From Lycorma delicatula (taxonomy: Eukaryota; Arthropoda; Insecta; Hemiptera; Fulgoridae), in assembly GCF_047948215.1 (NCBI RefSeq), contig NC_134455.1, forward strand, positions 162,050,575 through 162,114,574: DNA of 64,000 nt, given 5' to 3'. The position numbers and the translations under genes are program-made. The notes under the pieces are model-generated. The model was given only the letters and a program-made list of their open reading frames with translations, was not told the origin of the DNA and searched no databases. Below, piece after piece: positions 24,816 to 34,586 of this stretch (position 1 is the first letter of the stretch; each line of letters starts with the position of its first letter).

Positions 24816-25740
24816 GAACATAAAACCAGAAATTGTTTATTGTGATTTACTAGGTAAACCATAAAATAATTTATAAAAATTATGAAAATCAATAAATATG
24901 TATCTATATATTATTACTAGCGGACCCGACAAACGTTGTCCTGACGCGGCATTATTCTGTAATAAATGCACACACATAAATGTAAGTAACATAATTAAGT
25001 TAAAATTAGCAGGAATGTGTTCTAAATTTCATTAAAATGACTATTAGTATGATATTATGAGTTTGTGATTGTTGTATTATTGTAATGGGTTTATTGATTA
25101 ATTATCTGTAGTATGGTTAATATTTATTTTCACTAAATACTGAGATGTCCGATGAAAATTGAATTAAAAAATCGAAACGTCGTAAAATTAATAATTAGTG
25201 TAATTAATAAATTTTCATCCACATTACTACTAAAAGTAGTACTACTAAAAAGTAATCCACATTCTAAAAAAGTACGTCCTACATATTTTTAAAATTATTT
25301 AATAATTTTGATGTTTCATGATCTAACAGCTTAATTAATAAATTAATAAAAAAATTAAAGCACTGTAAAAAAAAGCAACGTAGTTAAAACTTTAGTAGAA
25401 ATTTTTATAATTTTTCTCATTCTTTAACATCTATTTTACCAAATTTTAGATAATTGTAAATTAAAAATAATTTTAGAAAACTTTTTATACAATTAATCAG
25501 CTAAAACATTATAAATTCAATTTTTTAAATATACTTTAAATTATATTATAAGTAACTTATATTTTACTTTTTGTAAATGTTATAATTTATTTTACAAACT
25601 TAAATTTTTATTTTCAAAAAGCCGTTCAATACTTTATAAGTTGCATAGAATCAAATGAGAACTGACAATTTGAATTTATAGGTTAAGTTAATTGTTATTG
25701 AATGCATGTGTATACATCATTAAAATTCATGAAAAATCAT

Positions 25741-25865
25741 GTAAAATACTCACTTCAATACTGTACCTTACAAATTTGCACAATGTACATTTCTTAATTA
25801 AACTTTAAAACATTATTTCAATAAATAATAATATAATATAATATTCTCAATAAGCGCGCAGTTCT
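25741..25865 (+). repeat. Internal repeat unit, copy 1
   Basis: Contains CACTTCAATACTGTACCTTA, TTTGCACAATGTA and AATAATATAATATAATATTC, repeated in the same order and orientation at 26533-26650. Confidence 0.85.
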
Positions 25866-26532
25866 AGCAGACTCGGCAATGCTTCGCTATTGCTAGATCT
25901 CAGTATACATACAGATTAAATGACAACAATTGAAAGTTTCATAAAACCTTAAAAAACTGAACATTAGCAATTTAACAAAATTTAACCATTCACTTTATAA
26001 AAGCCAGAATGTAAATCAATCCAAATGGCAAATCAACAGCACTACCTATCGGATTTAATTCACACCACTCTCTAATCACAGTATTCGGTGGAAAATAATT
26101 TTTTAACGAAAAGTGTTGTGGCTGCAAAATCATTACAATTAATACTGAACATTAAGAAACTTAAAAAACATTACGGAACCTTATAAAACTTCACCATTAA
26201 CTTTATAAAATTCAGATTGTAAATAAATCCAATTGTCAGAACAGCACTCCTTATCGGATTTAATCAAACTATTCTCTAAACACCGTCCGTTAAAAATACG
26301 AATTTTAATGTAAGAACAACACTAAGCTATGACGCAAGTAACTGATATGCGAAAAAGCAACAAACTAAAAAAAATTCCTAGAATCCGATCGCAGCACCAA
26401 CTTCCGGGTTTGACTGATAAACCAAAAATTAAAAAACAAAACTTCTAAAACGCGATCGCAGCTCTGCCTACCGGACCCAATTGTGAACCTTAACCATCCC
26501 AAGATCAACAACAAATAAATAAATTAAAAAAA

Positions 26533-26650
26533 CATTTTCACTTCAATACTGTACCTTACACATTTGCACAATGTATATTTTTTAATTACACTTTAAAACG
26601 TTATTTCAAGAAATACTAATATAATATAATATTTCTCAATACGCGCACAA
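26533..26650 (+). repeat. Internal repeat unit, copy 2
   Basis: Second copy of the unit at 25741-25865, about 790 bp downstream. The inverted element copy at 48.7 kb ends close to the boundary of this unit. Confidence 0.85.
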
Positions 26651-27424
26651 TTCTAAACGCGATCGCAGTGCTGCCTACTTGTTACTTAATCAGTTGTGAT
26701 TTTGTTTACATTGGCAACGGCCATACGGGCTCTTTGTGATTGGTCGTTGTGTTTGACAGCGGCCATCTTGCATTGATCTGATTGGTTTTCCTTTGTTTAC
26801 ATTTCCATCTGATTTATTAGCCTATTATTTATTAAAAAACTGTTTTCTCGTGATTTTTTTGTAACACAATAATAACACAAAATTACGAAATATTTTTCTC
26901 AATTTGATCGCAGCACCAACTGCCGGGACAAACTAAAATTAAAATAGAATATTATTGAATATTCGATACTGCGATGCTAGCGCAGTGTGCCGGATCCAAT
27001 GTAAAACATTTCAAAATCAACAATTACTTATAAATAAAAAATTAATTAAAAAAACATTTTCCAGTGGACCAAATTGTGAATCTAAATCATACTCGAATCA
27101 CCTTGAATATACAAAAAATTTCATCAAAATCGGTCCAACTGTTTAGGAGGAGTTCACTTTCACACACACGCACACATGAAATATTTATATAAAGATATGA
27201 TTGTGAGTAGCCCAAATACTGTTATAGCACACGGTAAAAATGAAACTAAATTAATTTACTGAAGATATGAAATATAATAAAATAAGTGAATAAGTATTAA
27301 ACAATAAATAAATACATAAGTCGTTAGTTTTAGAATATCATTTTTCATAAGCAAGAATTACTGAATAACTGCTCTAACACGCTGATTGATTTTCCTGTTT
27401 TTATATTTTGCTGATGAGTTAATT

Positions 27425-27572
27425 TATCACAAAAGCTTCTGAAGCTTGTACATGGAAATATGGAAATGGAATATTGTAGGGTATGAAAACGTCATACTTA
27501 ATCGGGATTTAAACCCGGCATCCCCAGAAGAAAGGCCGAGACGCTACCTCTCTGCCACGGAGATCGGTGGAA
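27425..27572 (-). mobile_element. tRNA-headed SINE, body type II
   Basis: On the minus strand the head reads CTCCGTGGCAGAGAGGTAGC (A box region, 27544-27557) and GGTTTAAATCC (B box, 27505-27515). GTATGACGTTTTCATA follows, then ATTCCATTTCCATATTTCCA and TACAAGCTTCAGAAGC. The same body follows the head at 51.0 kb, and it differs from the 8.3/57.7-kb body. A degraded B box (TTAAAT for TTCGAAT) suggests an old copy. Confidence 0.85.
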
Positions 27573-27667
27573 TATATAAAAATCTTCTGAAATAAATTCT
27601 GTCAATGACTGATATATAATAAAGAGAAGCATAAATATAAAAATAAGATATATGTGTAGGATAATGG

Positions 27668-27668
<1 letters not shown>

Positions 27669-27700
<32 letters not shown>
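27669..27700. repeat. (TA)16 microsatellite
   Basis: An uninterrupted TA run. The Ile-Tyr-rich minus-strand frame through it is an artefact. Confidence 0.95.
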
Positions 27701-27703
<3 letters not shown>

Positions 27704-28029
27704 TATATATAAATAAAAGATGCATTAAAGATGACAATATTTCTTACTTAAAATTGATAGAATAAAAGACTAAAAAAAATTAATCTCACTGTGTATAAAC
27801 TTTTTTATTTGACACTATTAAAAATTAATTACACATGTGTAACACACGATTTTAGTCCCGATTAAAAATTATTATTAATAAATAATAAGTAAATTAACAC
27901 ATGGTTCTTAAAGGCGTGCAATGTTACGGAAAAAAGCGTAACAACTTGTGCCTGTCTCGTATACTAAATTAATATATTCGTCTAGCCTACTGTGAACTAA
28001 AAACGGATAAGTCCAAGCGGGCTAAACCT

Positions 28030-28530
28030 CGCGAAGAGATTACGGAGACGATTGAGGTTAAGCTCAACGAAAATTTATCCACTTCTTGGGATGAGGGGTC
28101 GCGAGCAAGTGCTTCCGGCTTCTTCGTGGGCTAAGAAGAGTAAATATCAATTAAGTATTGAGAAGTTTTCCGAAGTTAATAGGAGGGCTGGATGTTAGTG
28201 CAAGCGTTTGATGAGAAGTACGACTTCTTGATTCAATGTTTGAAGAATCCGAGAGATACTAAGGCTAAAGTGCTAGATAAGATCCTCCCTAAGATCAGGA
28301 AACTCAAACCCATTGTTGAGGCCTTGGCTCACGGCTACGAAAGATTTGCTACTAAGCCGGAGATGAGAGAGCCTGTGCGGGAGTTATTTTCCGCCCCTCC
28401 CATGGTTCCATAGCAGGGGTTGCCTTAGGGTAAACGGTACGCAGAGGTGCTGAAAGGGAGGCGAGAGGTTAGTCTGACCCGTAAGCAGCCAGAGGTTGTG
28501 CTCTGGCTGCAGGTTTGGTGTAATTTCGGA
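28030..28530 (+). pseudogene. LINE ORF1 (gag-like) fragments
   Basis: Three consecutive pieces in shifting frames. The first is PREEITETIEVKLNENLSTS (about 28026-28090). The second is a 73-codon open piece (28192-28413) with FLIQCLKNPRDTKAKVLDKI and KLKPIVEALAHGYER. The third, after a stop, is RYAEVLKGRREVSLTRKQP (about 28436-28492). YAEVLK-type sequence is typical of the proline-poor linker of R1-like gag proteins. No zinc knuckle remains. A 10-bp perfect hairpin (28485-28494/28501-28510) lies at the end. Assignment as gag rests on position and composition. Confidence 0.6.
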
Positions 28531-28619
28531 TACTTCTGAGATTTTACACAAGTTACAAGACGATTTACTGTCTGATGCAAGTGAAGCTGGAGAGACCGTA
28601 TACCATCTATAGGTGCGGT

Positions 28620-29330
28620 GAGAGGTCGCTCAGTTCCGCAGGAATGCAGTGTCCTTGCCTTGGAGATCACCGAGGCTGAGGTACGTCATGCTATTTGTAG
28701 TATAGGTAGGGAAGGCCCCACGCTTTGATGGAATAATGGCGGAGCTTCCTGTTTGCTTGGTTGGGAAGAGTGTGAGAATTGTCTCACATGTATTTAATAA
28801 ATTTTTGTTTGGAGGATACTTCCCTGTATGTTGGAAGAAGGGAATTATGAAATTGTTTTTTAAAAGTGGCGACAAGGATCCTGCTGTTAGATCATTGTAT
28901 AGGCCTCTGACGTTACTTCCGGTTATTGGCAAGGTCTTTGAAAGGTTCTGTATCTGCGTATAAATGAGTGGTTAACCTCGCAATGATTGTTGACGGAGAA
29001 TCAGTATGGGTTTCGTCTCGGAAAGATTACGGAGAACGCCATACTGCCTGTGATGAGTGTGGTAACAACCAGTGAAACGGAATATGTCCTGGGGGTTTTC
29101 CTGAACATTTCCGGGATTTTGATAATCTACGGTGGCCTTCTGCTGTTTACCAACTCCAAAAAAGAGAATGTACTGTAAGTAAATTGCAAGTTATGCAAAA
29201 TTACTTCAGTAATCGGAATGTGCTGCTCCGCAAGGGCAGCCATGAGGTTAGCAAGACGCTGTCTAAGGGATGTTTCCAGAGCAGCGTGTTGGGTCCATTA
29301 CTGTTGGTGGTGGAGTTTGATTCTCTTTTT
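28620..29330 (+). pseudogene. R1-like LINE reverse transcriptase, N-terminal half
   Basis: Successive motifs are EITEAEVRHAICSIGRE, a frameshift, then APRFDGIMAELP (canonical KAPGPDGI). Next come YFPVCWKKGIMKLFFKSGDK and LYRPLTLLPVIGKVFERF (28895-28948), a second shift, then LTENQYGFRLGKITENAI (from 28987). VLGVFLNISG-FDNLRWPS follows after a third shift, then SKGCFQSSVLGPLL (about 29263-29304). These correspond in order to RT domains 0-4 of R1-like ORF2. At least three frameshifts are present. QSS replaces the usual PQGS loop, and the catalytic YxDD block is beyond the break. Confidence 0.85.
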
Positions 29331-29335
29331 TGTTT

Positions 29336-31377
29336 CTAATATATTTTTTTAATGCAGTGTTATATAATGGTTTTGTCATTTAATTTCAATTTTATTAACA
29401 TTATCATACGCTTTTCTTCTAAAGGTAGAGGTATTTTGATGAATAGAGTAATGGAGTATTTTGATGCAAACTGTGCTGTATACTGCCCAGAAATAGCATC
29501 TTTTTTTAGCGAAATTAAAGTGATCAATTTATTTTTCCTGGTGTAAATGTAAGAAACAAAATATAGCACACAATTATTGTCTATCGGAAGAAGAATTGTT
29601 GTGTACTGTTATCATTTTCTTTCATTATTAACGAGGGAAATATTCTGATTGGTTTGAATGAATCTACCTCTTAAAATAAACGTTATAATCATTTTTTAAA
29701 AACTACCAAATAACTGCTTTAACACAGTACCTGCAGCACAGTACCTGCAGTACTGTATTAAACAGTAACTTGTTTAATTATTATGAGTGTTTAATTAGTT
29801 CTATAATTGTTGTTAGAAAAAAAGTGGGAGAATTTTGTGTAGTATATATTAATCCTTCAAAATTACTCGAAGGGAAGTACGCTTCTTAGTAGTTCCTACG
29901 ATTTGTATTAACAGAAGACATTTGTGTTTAAAACAGTTCTAGATCAATATTATCTAACCTCTTTTAATTAAAAATACATTAAGATATTATTTCTTTTTAG
30001 TTAAAATAATTTTATTCATATTGATCTAATGTAAAATAATAATATTCATATTATTTTATTGAAAACCAAACCAATTTAACGGATTATTTTTTTATTTACG
30101 GTATAACTTTTTTAATCGCTGTGTAATAAAAGAAATGGAAAAAATTTTTAATGTACTATTTAAAATTTTTGAGTTCCGTTATTCCGTTCTAAAAGCATTG
30201 TTTATCTAATATAAATAAAATGAAATTGGAACAGAACGTGAATAAAACAGCACATACTAAGTTTTCAATCGAAATTTCTCCATACGACATTAAGAATACA
30301 AATAAAACTATGAGCTTCCAAAGGAAGTTTTAATGGTAGAGAAGTTTTCCGATATTCACTGTGCAAGCAAGAAAAGGGTTGTTGAAAGAAAAGTTTTTGA
30401 GTAAGAGGGAGCCTCGGGGTAGTAAAAGAAAAAAAAGGCGAAGTGATACGCGTATCAGTGTTGGTAGTACTGAGCAGAGAAATGCGAGATCTTTTTTCAA
30501 GATAACATCTACAATTAGTTAACACCGGTTGCATTTCACCTCCAGTGATACTGCAGAAGCAAAACTAAAAACAGTAATCTTATTTTATCTTTAAATACAA
30601 CGTATATCTTGTTTCTGTTAATTAATTATTTGTAGTTTGAAACGATTACGAATATTAGATACTGTTTACTCTGTTAATGTGTTTTAAAAACACAATTTAG
30701 AGAGAACAGTAATATTAGCTTGATCAATTTAATTAAAATTAGCAATTACTACTTTTGTTTCCCGTAATAGAATGCTACCGTAATATTATACATCAACGTA
30801 TAATAAAAATACTTGCTTTTCACTACCAGGAATTCAGTTGTAATTAAAAAAAAAACATGTTATAAAGTAGTTCTAATTAAACACGCTACTGTAATATAAT
30901 TTAAATAAATATAACATATACATATATACAAATAAGCTACAGAACAAATCTGTAATAAATATAAGGCTTTAAAACAGATTTAACTTCAATAATCACAATC
31001 GTACTTTAAATAATTTGTAGTTATAAGATAAAAAAAGAGAAAGAAATTTCTCTTTTTTTAATTCAGTTTTGGTACCTTTCTTTTATTTATTTATCATTAT
31101 ATACCGTAGTCTGAAATTTTCTGATAAATTTAAATAATGAGAGGAATTAATGTTATGAGTGAAGTATTCCGTAAAATGTACATAAAAATAATCCGCAAGG
31201 AGTTGGCTTTAGAACGTTGCAGGTGACATCGTGATTTTAAAAGTACTCCGACAAAATCAGTGATGCCAATTGGTATTTATTTATGCAGCATAAATATTAA
31301 AGTTTAAGGAAAAATGGCAAATATTTTAAGATTTTTAGGTTTACATTTTTAGATTTCATAAGAAAGTTATCTATTGT
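29336..31377. other. AT-rich non-coding stretch
   Basis: No gene recognised. A direct repetition GCACAGTACCTGCAG lies at 29726-29755. A less AT-rich segment at 30300-30530 has an 89-codon minus-strand frame (30265-30534) with no recognisable motif. Confidence 0.5.
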
Positions 31378-31690
31378 AATGGGTACCATGATTCGACTTC
31401 CGGAAAATTTCGACATCCCCCAATTTCGCGTTTCACATCCCCCAGACCTCAAACCCACCGTCAGCTCAAACGTTTATATATATATATATTTCACTTTCTT
31501 GTGGACACGATAACTGCCGTAATTTTGCGCCAATCACTTTGAAATTGAAAAATAATTCGTCCCAAAACCTTGGTCGAGTTCGGATAACGGCCAAAATCGG
31601 ACCATGGGGCTGGAAATGGGGGGGGGGGGGCTTTTCTAAAAAACAAACTATCGCTATAACTTTCTTATTAGTCTTTCTTAACTGTAAGGT
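31378..31690 (+). repeat. Dispersed repeat C, copy 1
   Basis: About 300 bp shared in the same orientation with 41812-42130. Shared blocks include ATGATTCGACTTCCGGAAAA, TTTCACTTTCTTGTGGA, a GCCGTAATTTTGCGCCAATC block, CCAAAATCGGACCAT, a G-run and TATCGCTATAACTTTCTTAT. The G-run here is 12 bases. No coding sequence is recognised. It is an unclassified dispersed repeat. Confidence 0.85.
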
Positions 31691-32023
31691 GGAAATCTTT
31701 TTTATCCCCTACTTAGCACCGGATAAATCTACCTCCGCCTTCCGGAGTGCCGAAAGGGATTTCTTTTTACACAATATTATCTTTGTTTTATGTAATATAA
31801 CGAAATTAAAAATACAGTCGAACCTCTATATATTGAACTTGAAGGTTCTTAGGAAAAGATTCGATATATAGAAATTTCGATACGCAGAAATACACATTGC
31901 AAATTTTTCATAATTTTCTTACTAAAAAAAAGGTGTAGTTAATTTTCTATGGTTAAAAAAAATTAAACAATCAGATTAATTTGTTTTTAAAAATGTATAA
32001 ATATGTATTTAATTTTTAAATTT

Positions 32024-32124
32024 GCTTATAAAGTACTCCTAATCGCTGTAGGGGAAGACATCCTCCTTGTGACTATCCCGGTTGCCACATCAACCACTCC
32101 GTTCCTAGCCGCTTATAATGTACT
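32024..32124 (-). mobile_element. 73-bp retroinsert with 14-bp TSD
   Basis: GCTTATAAAGTACT (32024-32037) and GCTTATAATGTACT (32111-32124) flank 73 bp (32038-32110) containing GTAGGGGAAGACATCCTCCT. The same sequence occurs in a second insert at 45369-45462, there with its own TSD. The two inserts agree at the GTAGGGGAAGACA end and differ in length at the other, as expected for 5'-truncated retrocopies whose 3' end lies at the left. A 14-bp TSD is typical of R1-type LINEs, but the source is unproven. No poly-A is seen. Confidence 0.75.
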
Positions 32125-32149
32125 AAATATGTTCGTATAAAAAAACAAA

Positions 32150-32520
32150 ACAAAATTTTTATTTATTTTTGGACAAAGTAGATCCTAAAGTCTTTTTGCC
32201 GAAGCCGTTTCAAAATAATATTCACTTTTGATCAGAGAGGTAAAAATTTCCCGTTAGGAATCTTAGGAATAATCTAAAGCCGTATTGAACAGTTTGGAGT
32301 GCTTCCTTTGCTTATTTTCTAGATGGTTTTTCTTTCAATTAATTCATTTTCGTTGTTATCATCATCTTTGGGTTCATCATGAACAAAACAGTCTTCCAGC
32401 ATCTCCTGATTAGTGAGGTAATCAGTCACAATTAAGTACTCGTTCATGTGTAAAAACTGTTCGAATTCAATACTGTCAATTATTTTTCCGAATGAAACGA
32501 GCTGTATTCATGTGTTACGT
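32150..32520 (-). pseudogene. Tigger transposase C-terminal fragment
   Basis: On the minus strand, about 32480-32160, the translation gives DSIEFEQFLHMNEYLIVTDY, LTNQEMLEDC, an acidic segment DEPKDDDNNENE, and finally VNIILKRLRQKDFRIYF. The order (D-I-FE-FL-DE, then acidic residues, then a short helix) fits the C-terminal tail of Tigger/jerky-like transposases. Stops are present between the blocks. Confidence 0.65.
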
Positions 32521-32574
32521 TTTCACCCCCTCTTGCAGTCGGGTGCTGAAACCTTTTTTTTAATCCTTTTTTAA

Positions 32575-33065
32575 ACACCCCCAACATCCCCGGCCTCTGC
32601 CGTTAGGCTATGCCCAGGAATGTCAGGGTGTCGTGGCAGTCGACTGCCCCCCTGTCTTGCCAGTTTTGGCTACCCATCGGGGTCCTCCCAGCTTCATCGA
32701 GATACAGTAGCCCCTCCTTCTGGGCGACCGCTACATCCCTCAGCTGAGAGGCTACCCTTCCCGTCCCTACACTAGGTTGTCGGCTATGCGTTGCACATAG
32801 CCGGCAAACCGCTGCGTCCCCCCTTTCACTCATACCTTCAGGGTCCCGAATGCATCATCGGACCACCCCGACTAACCCGCATTCTTGCATATGCAGGAGC
32901 CAGAGTGACCTCTGTATCCGAGCTGCCTTTTCGGCCGTACACGGCAACCACGATTCGCTTTCTTTTTCTTTTTTTTTTTAAATCATCCTTGGTACAACCC
33001 AACGCCCTCGGTAACGGTAACAGGCCCCCGGCAGCGGACAGTGCCGCTGCCGGGGGCCTATGACA
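32575..33065. other. GC-rich block inside Tigger, unclassified
   Basis: About 490 bp of clearly GC-rich DNA in AT-rich surroundings. It contains a 10-bp inverted repeat GTCGGCTATG/CATAGCCGGC (32779-32788/32796-32805, one G-T type mismatch). A perfect 16-bp hairpin lies at 33022-33059. Minus-strand open frames (32603-32833 and 32838-33083) have no recognisable motif. Composition resembles that of the LINE-derived blocks in this window, so a UTR of such an element is the most likely source, but this is inference. Confidence 0.5.
33022..33059. repeat. Perfect 16-bp GC-rich hairpin
   Basis: Arms AGGCCCCCGGCAGCGG (33022-33037) and CCGCTGCCGGGGGCCT (33044-33059) around the loop ACAGTG. Strong stem-forming potential in either strand or transcript. 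Confidence 0.95.
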
Positions 33066-33200
33066 ATATGACGACTCGATCACAATTTAAGCTTACATTA
33101 ATATAGTATAAATAAGACACATAAGACATGATGAAATTACTACCAAGTTTTTCTGGAGCACCAAGTTTTGGCGCACACACACGGTGTGTAATAGTCTCAT

Positions 33201-33322
33201 GATACATCATACATAATACATAATACATAATACATAATCAATAATACATAATACATGATACATAATACATAATACATAATACATAATATATAATACATTA
33301 TACACAATACATAATACATAAT
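33201..33322. repeat. ACATAAT heptamer array
   Basis: About 17 imperfect tandem units of ACATAAT with single-base variants (ACATGAT, CAATAAT, ACACAAT). Confidence 0.9.
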
Positions 33323-33539
33323 TTATTGCTTGAACACAGCAACAAACTATGGCCCACGTGACAAAATTACGTAGGTAATGACAGTAACTCAGTAATACAA
33401 TTAATAGATGCAATTAATAATTTAAATACACGTTAATATAAGAATGGCACGTTTAAGCATGGCTGGTTTTACATACTTAGCATGCATTGACATAAAAGAT
33501 AAATAACAAACAATATTCTAATATTAACACAAATCCTAT

Positions 33540-34185
33540 TGCTAAAGGGACATTGCGTTTTTCCTGCTCCTAGGTTTCCTCCCATTCTCTGCCGGCCTCT
33601 TCCTTGGGTTTCAGGATGCTAGCCACCATCCTCCTTACGTCTTCCCATTCTCTCTCCCCACGGAGCATATGGGCCACCGTTATTTCTGACGTTAGGCCTT
33701 CCGTCCTGCACCTGTGACGCACCTCAGTCCACCTTTCACATACGTAGAAGTTGTGCTCAGGTGTGTCCTCTCTCCCGCAATACATGCATCTTGACGTACG
33801 CCTTCTATTGAACCTGTGCAGGTATGTCCCGAACTCCCCGTGTCCAGAAAGAAACTGTGTTAGAAATTAATCAACTTCCCCATGCTTCCGCCTGACCCAC
33901 GGGCCCAAGTCCGGGATCAGCCTCCTTGTCCAAGCCCCGGTTGGGGCCTCCGTCCATACCTCCTGCCAACGTTCCATGAGATCTCGTTTGGCGTCAGCCT
34001 TTGGCATACCCTCATATGTTTGTGCAAGCTGCCTGGCCCGTAGCTCTATGGTGGGGGGGGGGGGTGCCTGCTATCACCTCCACCGCACGCCCTGATACGG
34101 TGCGGTAGACGGACGTGATTCTTAACGCCGCTCGTCGGTGTAGGGAGGCTAGTATCTTGACGTTCCGTTTCTTGGTTAAGGCCAT
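33540..34185 (-). pseudogene. R1-like LINE ORF2 C-terminus, 5'-truncated
   Basis: Read from about 34180 down: LTKKRNVKILASLHRRAALR, then ITSVYRTVSGRAVEVIAGTP, then RARQLAQTYEGMPK and ERWQEVWTEAPTGAWTRRLI. PDLGPWVRRKHGEVD follows, then FLTQFLSGHGEFGTYLHRFN, then SRCMYCGREDTPEHNFYVCE. This is the conserved post-RT region of R1-clade ORF2, including the C-x2-C-x6-H-x4-C zinc-binding motif (CMYCGREDTPEHNFYVC). A 12-base G/C run near 34052 and a stop at the SGHGEF block break the frame. The truncation point abuts the Tigger transposase N-terminal fragment, showing insertion into it. Confidence 0.88.
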
Positions 34186-34187
34186 GT

Positions 34188-34550
34188 TTACACAAACGAC
34201 AACCGTGATTTGGTTCTTACTATCCTTTCCTCCAAAATATTTGTTATGTTTGAAAGTGAGAGTTTCATTGAGAAAACATTTGAAAAAATAAATACACCAC
34301 TTTCATTCACGTTAAATAAATAATATTCTTTTAAAATGGTTTTCAGAAATATGTTTTGACATTGAGAACATTGCGCGACCGAAACACAAGCACTTTCACC
34401 CGAAATTACATCTTGCTGAACGGCATGTCGCTTTTTGAATTTACCAAGCCAACCAAAACTGGCTTTGGAATTTGGAAATTCCGAAATTTGCAGCATTTGA
34501 GTTGCTTTATCCTTAATGATCGGCACAAGCCCAAATTGTTGACACAGTAC
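34188..34550 (-). pseudogene. Tigger/pogo transposase N-terminal fragment
   Basis: The minus strand carries PIIKDKATQMLQISEFPNSK, then ASFGWLGKFKKRHAVQQDVI and SGES: the second helix-turn-helix of a CENP-B-type DNA-binding domain (family pattern: KA-F-SNGWL-KFKKRH-I--K-I-GES). It continues into LFNVNESGVFIFSNVFSMKL, where intact Tigger proteins read YN-DETGLF: the first catalytic Asp has become Asn. The frame ends at RTKSRLSFV, equivalent to K-RLTVL, directly beside the LINE insertion. The first HTH is missing because the TIR lies only ~30 bp beyond. Confidence 0.85.
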
Positions 34551-34586
34551 TTACCGAAATGTTCAATGTATCGAAGTTCGACTGTA

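Larger units (their letters stand above)
24920..27201 (+). repeat. 2.3-kb unclassified element, full copy
   Basis: Begins ACTAGCGGACCCGACAAACG and ends near CACACACGCACACATGAAAT; ATCGGTCCAACTGTTTAGGA lies just inside the end. Motifs of this kind recur at the borders of dispersed repeats in many arthropod genomes, but I cannot assign the class. No long frame is present, so the copy is non-autonomous. Most of it (about 24920-26640) recurs in reverse orientation at 48718-50422. It contains an internal ~115-bp duplication (25741-25865 and 26533-26650). The segment at 26690-26830 is GC-richer and contains GGCGGCCATCTTG-like sequence. Confidence 0.75.
28020..29335 (+). mobile_element. R1-like LINE with internal deletion
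   Basis: A stretch clearly less AT-rich than its flanks. It carries pieces of ORF1 (28030-28530) directly followed by the N-terminal half of the ORF2 reverse transcriptase (28620-29330); the endonuclease-coding part is absent. The order gag to RT and the RT motifs place it near the R1 clade. It ends abruptly after the GCPQGSVLGP-equivalent motif, so the YxDD region and 3' end are lost. No TSD is recognised. Confidence 0.8.
31815..34584 (-). mobile_element. Tigger/pogo-like DNA transposon with nested insertions
   Basis: Left end CAGTCGAACC at 31815; right end, reverse complemented, CAGTCGAACT ending at 34584. Over the first 24 bases the two ends agree at 21 positions. Both are flanked by TA (31813-31814, 34585-34586), the target duplication of Tc1/mariner/pogo elements. 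The interior holds transposase fragments on the minus strand: CENP-B-like HTH and early core near the right end (34190-34550), C-terminal region near the left (32150-32520). Between these ends lie a GC-rich block, a heptamer array and an R1-like LINE end; a 73-bp retroinsert lies near the left end. The catalytic middle is absent or displaced. Confidence 0.85.

Noticed and set aside
33201..33322. CRISPR-like array or satellite
   Set aside because: Units are 7 bp and contiguous with no spacers; it is a simple imperfect tandem repeat.
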